Positions 13,170 to 16,792 of a stretch of 16,792 bases of DNA are shown here, in pieces. The translations under genes were made by a program, and so were the position numbers. The DNA comes from UMGS1474 sp050946775 (lineage in GTDB: Bacteria > Bacillota > Clostridia > Oscillospirales > Acutalibacteraceae): contig JBMNVL010000037.1 in NCBI GenBank assembly GCA_050946775.1, positions 1-16,792 of the forward strand, read 5' to 3'. A model generated the notes under the pieces. That model was not told where the DNA came from, searched no databases, and worked only from the letters and a program-made list of their open reading frames with translations. Position 1 is the first letter of the stretch. Every line of letters starts with the position of its first letter.

Positions 13170-16100
13170 ATGAAGACAAAAGACAAAAACAACCATTCCA
13201 TCCGGATCGCGGTCATCGGCGGCGTCGTTGTGGCGCTGATCCTTATCGTAAGCACGCTCCTGATGGGACAATCCGCGCAAAAAGGGACGCAGGACGCTGT
13301 GCGCTCCGTCAGCCGGCTGTATCTCGACGAGCTTGCGGGCAGGCGGGAGCAGGTGGTGGCGGACAATCTGCGCGGGCGCGTTTTGGATATACAGGCGGCG
13401 CTCGAGCTGATGACGGAGGACGATCTGAGCGATCTTGAGCATCTTCAGGCGTATCAGGCGAAAATCAAGCGGCTGTTCACCCTTCAGAAGTTTGCCTTCA
13501 TCGATGAGGACGGATTGATCTACACGTCTCTCGGCACACAGGCGAACATCGGCGAATACGGGTTCGATTACCGGTCCCTGAAAGGCCCCGACGTTTCGAT
13601 CAAAAACCTGAAGCAGCCGGACAAGACGGTCATCATCGCTCTTCCGGTGGAGCACTTTTCTTTCCAGGGAAAAAAACTGGTGGTGTGCTTCATGGAGATC
13701 GATATGAAGAATATGCTCGCCGGCGTTTCCATGCAGGCGCAGGAGAGCGGTTCCACCTTTACGAACATCTATACGGCGGACGGGGTCGCCCTGAGCAACA
13801 CCGTTCTCGGCGGCCTTGCCGTTGAAGACAACTTGCTGGACGCGCTTTCTCAGGCCGAATACGAAGACGGATACTCTTACGAGAAGGTAAAAAACGACTT
13901 TGCCAATCGGAAAAGCGGGATTGCCTCTTTTACGTACAATTCCACGCGGGAGACGCTCAGCTACATGCCGGTCGAGGGAACGGACTGGATGCTTACCTAT
14001 CTGATCCGCGAGAGCGTGATCGCGGAAAAGATCAGCGCCGTATCGAGCGGGATCGTGATGCGCAGCGTGCTTCAATCCGTACTCACGACTCTCGTTCTTG
14101 TCGCGATATTCGTTTTCATCGTGATCCAGATGCGCAAAAACGCAAAGCTGACGCTCGAGAAGGAGACGACGCAAGCGGAAAACCGCGTCAAACAGCAGGA
14201 GATGGAACAGCGCCTGTCCCTGCAGGAAAAACTGCTGAACGAGGAAAAGCAAAGAACGCAGCAGGACAAGCTCATCACCGCCCTTTCCTCGGACTACTGG
14301 AGCGTGTATTATATTGAGCTTGACAAAAACGAGGGCGTATGCTATCAGTCCCACGCCGATATTGAAGACGGCTTCAAGGAAGGAGAGCGTTTCCGTTATC
14401 TTGAATCCGTTACGAGCTATGCGAACCGATACGTGACCGAAAAGAACCGGGAGGAATTTCTCAAGTTCATCCGGCCGGATCATATCCGCGAGGGCTTGAA
14501 AACCAACAGAGTCATTTCGTACCGGTACAGCGTTTTCCGCCACGGAAAAGAATCCTATGAAATGGTGCGCTTTGCGGGAGTGAGACATCCGGAGGACCGG
14601 GACGATCATCTCGTTCACGCGGTGGGCGCCTGCTTTACCAACGTAGACGAGGAAACAAGGGCGTCGATCGCGCAAAACGAGGCGCTGAACAACGCCCTCT
14701 CCGCCGCCGAGCAGGCGAACAAGGCAAAGACGGTATTTCTGTCGAATATGAGCCACGAGATCCGCACGCCAATGAACGCCATCATCGGACTGGACAATAT
14801 TGCGCTGAACGATCCGGAAACGCCGGAAAAAACGAAGGAATATCTTGCAAAGATCGGCACCTCCGCCGAGCATCTTCTGAATCTGATCAACGATATTCTG
14901 GATATGTCCCGCATCGAATCGGGACGCATGGTCATCAAAAGCGAAGAATTTTCGTTCTCCAAGCTCCTCGAATACGTCAACACCATGATCAGCGGGCAGT
15001 GTCAGGAAAAGGGGCTGGAATACCATTGCCGGATCAACGGTCAGGTTGACGACCACTACATCGGCGACGCCGTGAAGCTCCGCCAGGTGCTGATCAATAT
15101 TCTCGGAAACGCCGTCAAATTCACGCCGGAGGGCGGAAAAGTCGAGCTTGGCGTTGAGAGAACGGCGCAGTACGACGGAAAAACCACTATTACGTTCAGA
15201 ATGGCGGATACCGGTATCGGCATGAACAAGGAGTTCCTGCCTCATATCTTTGATACCTTTACGCAAGAGGACTCGTCATCCACCAATAAATACGGCAGTA
15301 CGGGACTCGGACTTGCGATCACGAAGAATATCGTTGAGCTGATGAACGGCAATATTCAGGTCGAGAGTGAAAAAGGAGTCGGAACGACGTTTACGGTCGC
15401 CGTTACCCTGCTTGACGCGAAGAATGATTACACCTTCGACAGTCACGCGGTAGACCCGCAGGATCTGACCGTTCTCGTCGTGGACGACGATCCCACGGCG
15501 TGCGAGCACGCAAAACTCGTGCTCGAAAAAACCGGTATCTCCGCGGAAATCGCGTCTTCGGGCGCCCAAGCCATCGAAATGGTCAAGCTGCGTCACGCCC
15601 GCATGGAACCGTATAACCTGATCCTTGTGGACTGGAAAATGCCCGGTATGGACGGCGTGGAGACGACAAGACGGATCCGCAAAATCGTCGGCAACGAATC
15701 CGCCATTATTATTCTCACCGCATACAAATGGGACGACGTGCTGGAGGAAGCGACCGATTCCGGCGTCGACAGCTTTATCGCGAAGCCCCTTTTCGCCGCC
15801 AACGTGCTGGAGGAATTCGAATCCGCCGTAAGGCGGAAAGGCTTCAACGTGAAGGAGCCGGCAAAGAAGGTCAAGCTGGAGGGCCGCAGGGTTCTGATCG
15901 CAGAGGATATGGAGATCAACGCCGAGATCATGCAAGACGTCCTGGAAATGCGTCAGATTGAATCTGACCTTGCAGAAAACGGCAGAGTAGCGCTCGAGAC
16001 CTTCGCTTCTCATCCGGCAGGTTATTACGACGCGATCCTGATGGATATGCGAATGCCCGAAATGGACGGACTTGAAGCGACAAAGGCGATCCGTGCGCTT

Positions 16101-16262
16101 GACCGTCCCGACGCAAAGACGGTCCCGATCATCGCTCTCACGGCAAATGCCTTTGACGAGGACGTACAGCGCAGTCTTCAGGCGGGGCTGAACGCGCATC
16201 TTTCCAAGCCCGTACAGCCGGAAATGCTGTTCGAAACGCTGGAAACGCTGATTCGTGAATGA
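13170..16262 (+). CDS. Hybrid sensor histidine kinase with two receiver domains
   Basis: Membrane sensor kinase of 1030 residues. Order: helix 1 (12-33), an extracellular sensory region (about 34-295, probably Cache-like), helix 2 (about 300-321), a charged coiled coil (322-368), a PAS-like domain (about 373-493), HisKA with SHEIRTPMNAIIG (His529), HATPase with N-box GNAVKFTP (Asn647), DTGIG (680-684) and GSTGLGLAI (709-717), receiver 1 (about 766-883, VVDDD, phospho-Asp821 in LVDWKMPGMDG, Lys872), and receiver 2 (about 907-1028, AEDMEIN, Asp959 in LMDMRMPEMDG, Lys1013). Every catalytic residue looks intact. There is no HPt or output domain, so phosphate must pass to a partner elsewhere, or the receivers act by interaction. 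The ATG at 13170 is preferred over the GTG at 13149 because GGAAGAG precedes it. It is co-transcribed with the HTH gene and divergent from the surface protein. Confidence 0.95.
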   Translation: MKTKDKNNHSIRIAVIGGVVVALILIVSTLLMGQSAQKGTQDAVRSVSRLYLDELAGRREQVVADNLRGRVLDIQAALELMTEDDLSDLEHLQAYQAKIKRLFTLQKFAFIDEDGLIYTSLGTQANIGEYGFDYRSLKGPDVSIKNLKQPDKTVIIALPVEHFSFQGKKLVVCFMEIDMKNMLAGVSMQAQESGSTFTNIYTADGVALSNTVLGGLAVEDNLLDALSQAEYEDGYSYEKVKNDFANRKSGIASFTYNSTRETLSYMPVEGTDWMLTYLIRESVIAEKISAVSSGIVMRSVLQSVLTTLVLVAIFVFIVIQMRKNAKLTLEKETTQAENRVKQQEMEQRLSLQEKLLNEEKQRTQQDKLITALSSDYWSVYYIELDKNEGVCYQSHADIEDGFKEGERFRYLESVTSYANRYVTEKNREEFLKFIRPDHIREGLKTNRVISYRYSVFRHGKESYEMVRFAGVRHPEDRDDHLVHAVGACFTNVDEETRASIAQNEALNNALSAAEQANKAKTVFLSNMSHEIRTPMNAIIGLDNIALNDPETPEKTKEYLAKIGTSAEHLLNLINDILDMSRIESGRMVIKSEEFSFSKLLEYVNTMISGQCQEKGLEYHCRINGQVDDHYIGDAVKLRQVLINILGNAVKFTPEGGKVELGVERTAQYDGKTTITFRMADTGIGMNKEFLPHIFDTFTQEDSSSTNKYGSTGLGLAITKNIVELMNGNIQVESEKGVGTTFTVAVTLLDAKNDYTFDSHAVDPQDLTVLVVDDDPTACEHAKLVLEKTGISAEIASSGAQAIEMVKLRHARMEPYNLILVDWKMPGMDGVETTRRIRKIVGNESAIIILTAYKWDDVLEEATDSGVDSFIAKPLFAANVLEEFESAVRRKGFNVKEPAKKVKLEGRRVLIAEDMEINAEIMQDVLEMRQIESDLAENGRVALETFASHPAGYYDAILMDMRMPEMDGLEATKAIRALDRPDAKTVPIIALTANAFDEDVQRSLQAGLNAHLSKPVQPEMLFETLETLIRE

Positions 16263-16428
16263 CGTTGAGATTTCCCCCTCAAGGCTGACCCGCGACAAGG
16301 TAAACAAGCCGAAAAACGCCGATTTTGCCAAGCCCGGGGAAACGGAGCTTATCATCACCTCACCCGCGGGAGATCAGACGGTGTATGGATTCACTATAGG
16401 CAAAAACACCTATCGGTTGGAAAAGTAG
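16255..16428 (+). CDS. Small ORF overlapping the kinase end, doubtful
   Basis: A GTG at 16255, overlapping the last codons of the kinase, opens 57 residues starting MNDVEISPSRLTRDKVNKPK and ending QTVYGFTIGKNTYRLEK. The sequence looks protein-like (alternating hydrophobic strand near the end), but no SD is seen and I recognise no family. It may be a coupled small gene, the preserved C-terminal end of a decayed gene, or chance. Confidence 0.35.
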   Translation: MNDVEISPSRLTRDKVNKPKNADFAKPGETELIITSPAGDQTVYGFTIGKNTYRLEK

Positions 16429-16616
16429 TTCAAAGCAAACGAAAAGCCATGCGAAGCATCGTGATTCGATCGAAAGCCAAACAGGGTCACCCGCCCGGGC
16501 GATCCGGAAAAGATCAAACACCCGCCTAAAAAACCGCGTTTCACCATTCTGGTGAAGTAAGCAGGCCCCGTTTCATTTCCAACAACCGAGCAGGAAATAC
16601 AACCATGCGCGATGAC
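16429..16616. other. Intergenic stretch without a supported gene
   Basis: No gene with SD and family match on either strand. A plus-strand frame ending at a TAA near 16560 reads PGDPEKIKHPPKKPRFTILV but lacks a start codon, which would fit a gene remnant. An opposite-strand open frame covering 16410-16658 has no SD or recognisable domain. Confidence 0.35.
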
Positions 16617-16656
16617 GCAAAAGCACCGCTTCGATTTCTCAAAGCGGTGCTTTTGC
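16617..16656. terminator. Bidirectional terminator-like hairpin
   Basis: Perfect 15-bp arms GCAAAAGCACCGCTT / AAGCGGTGCTTTTGC with a ten-base loop. The outer A4/T4 pairing gives a short U-run on either strand, so it could end the kinase transcript on the plus strand as well as a minus-strand transcript entering from beyond the window. Confidence 0.7.
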
Positions 16657-16661
16657 AATCG

Positions 16662-16722
16662 GTATCAGAGCATTACTTTCAAGGCAAATCCGCCTTTGAA
16701 AAAGCAGGTGTTCGCCTGATAC
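16662..16722. repeat. Nested inverted repeats near the window end
   Basis: GTATCAG (16662-16668) pairs with CTGATAC (16716-16722), enclosing TTTCAAGGC (16677-16685) that pairs with GCCTTTGAAA (16692-16701; one bulged base). The region outside genes could fold into a long, interrupted stem. No coding potential or RNA family was recognised. The remaining bases to 16792 show nothing I can name. Confidence 0.45.
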
Positions 16723-16792
16723 TGCTTTGTCTATGGGGTACGAAAAAGATGAATTTGCGTTTTAGACAGACGGATTCGAACTCTCGTATTGG

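Noticed and set aside
12870..15266. 798-codon minus-strand open frame opposite the histidine kinase
   Set aside because: Antisense to a gene with every kinase and receiver motif intact; no recognisable domain in the antisense product.
16750..16792. tRNA T-arm-like GTTCGAATC on the minus strand at the window edge
   Set aside because: The bases flanking the loop do not form a 5-bp T stem and no acceptor or anticodon arm can be drawn.

Overview
The window looks like chromosome from a spore-forming, GC-rich member of the Clostridia (Bacillota), most likely near the Oscillospiraceae/Ruminococcaceae. The signs are sporulation genes (spoVAE, cotJABC), an AbrB/SpoVT-type regulator, SAM-I and FMN riboswitches, strong SD sequences, consensus sigma-A promoters, and surface proteins with a sortase. 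All assignments come from reading the sequence; no database search was run.

Region 1 (1-2350, minus strand): metK (SAM synthetase) sits behind a consensus promoter, a SAM-I riboswitch and an intrinsic terminator. Upstream of it, ribU (riboflavin ECF S-component) sits behind a promoter, an FMN riboswitch and a terminator. Both are cofactor genes shut off by their own end product.

Region 2 (2350-5460, minus): spore-related genes. They are spoVAE, here without spoVAC/spoVAD beside it; a two-repeat P-loop ATPase of the PRK06851 type whose second P-loop has decayed; the cotJA-cotJB-cotJC spore coat operon, whose first gene is a 58-codon TTG-start ORF; and an AbrB-like regulator with a CxxC/CxxC tail.

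Region 3 (5589-7790, minus): a compact three-gene operon encoding a secreted, probably wall-anchored protein with an atypical LKTTG sorting signal, a class D-like sortase, and an unrecognised four-helix membrane protein. Next to it is a DUF1846 (UPF0371) protein with its own promoter (7850-9396).

Region 4 (9400-16792): a surface-signalling module. A 976-residue beta-repeat surface protein ending in an InlB-type repeat and an SPQTGD anchor is transcribed leftward. Divergently, a small Cro/C1 (HTH_26-like) regulator gene, frameshifted at a run of six A, is followed 33 bases later by a large hybrid histidine kinase with two receiver domains. The shared intergenic region carries promoters for both directions, an 8-bp-arm inverted repeat and a tandem 11-mer. 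The last 530 bases hold one doubtful small ORF and several inverted repeats.

The parts most worth a second look are the sortase operon with its non-canonical sorting signal, and the divergent adhesin/regulator/hybrid-kinase locus with its homopolymer frameshift. No phage, transposase, CRISPR, rRNA or tRNA gene was seen.
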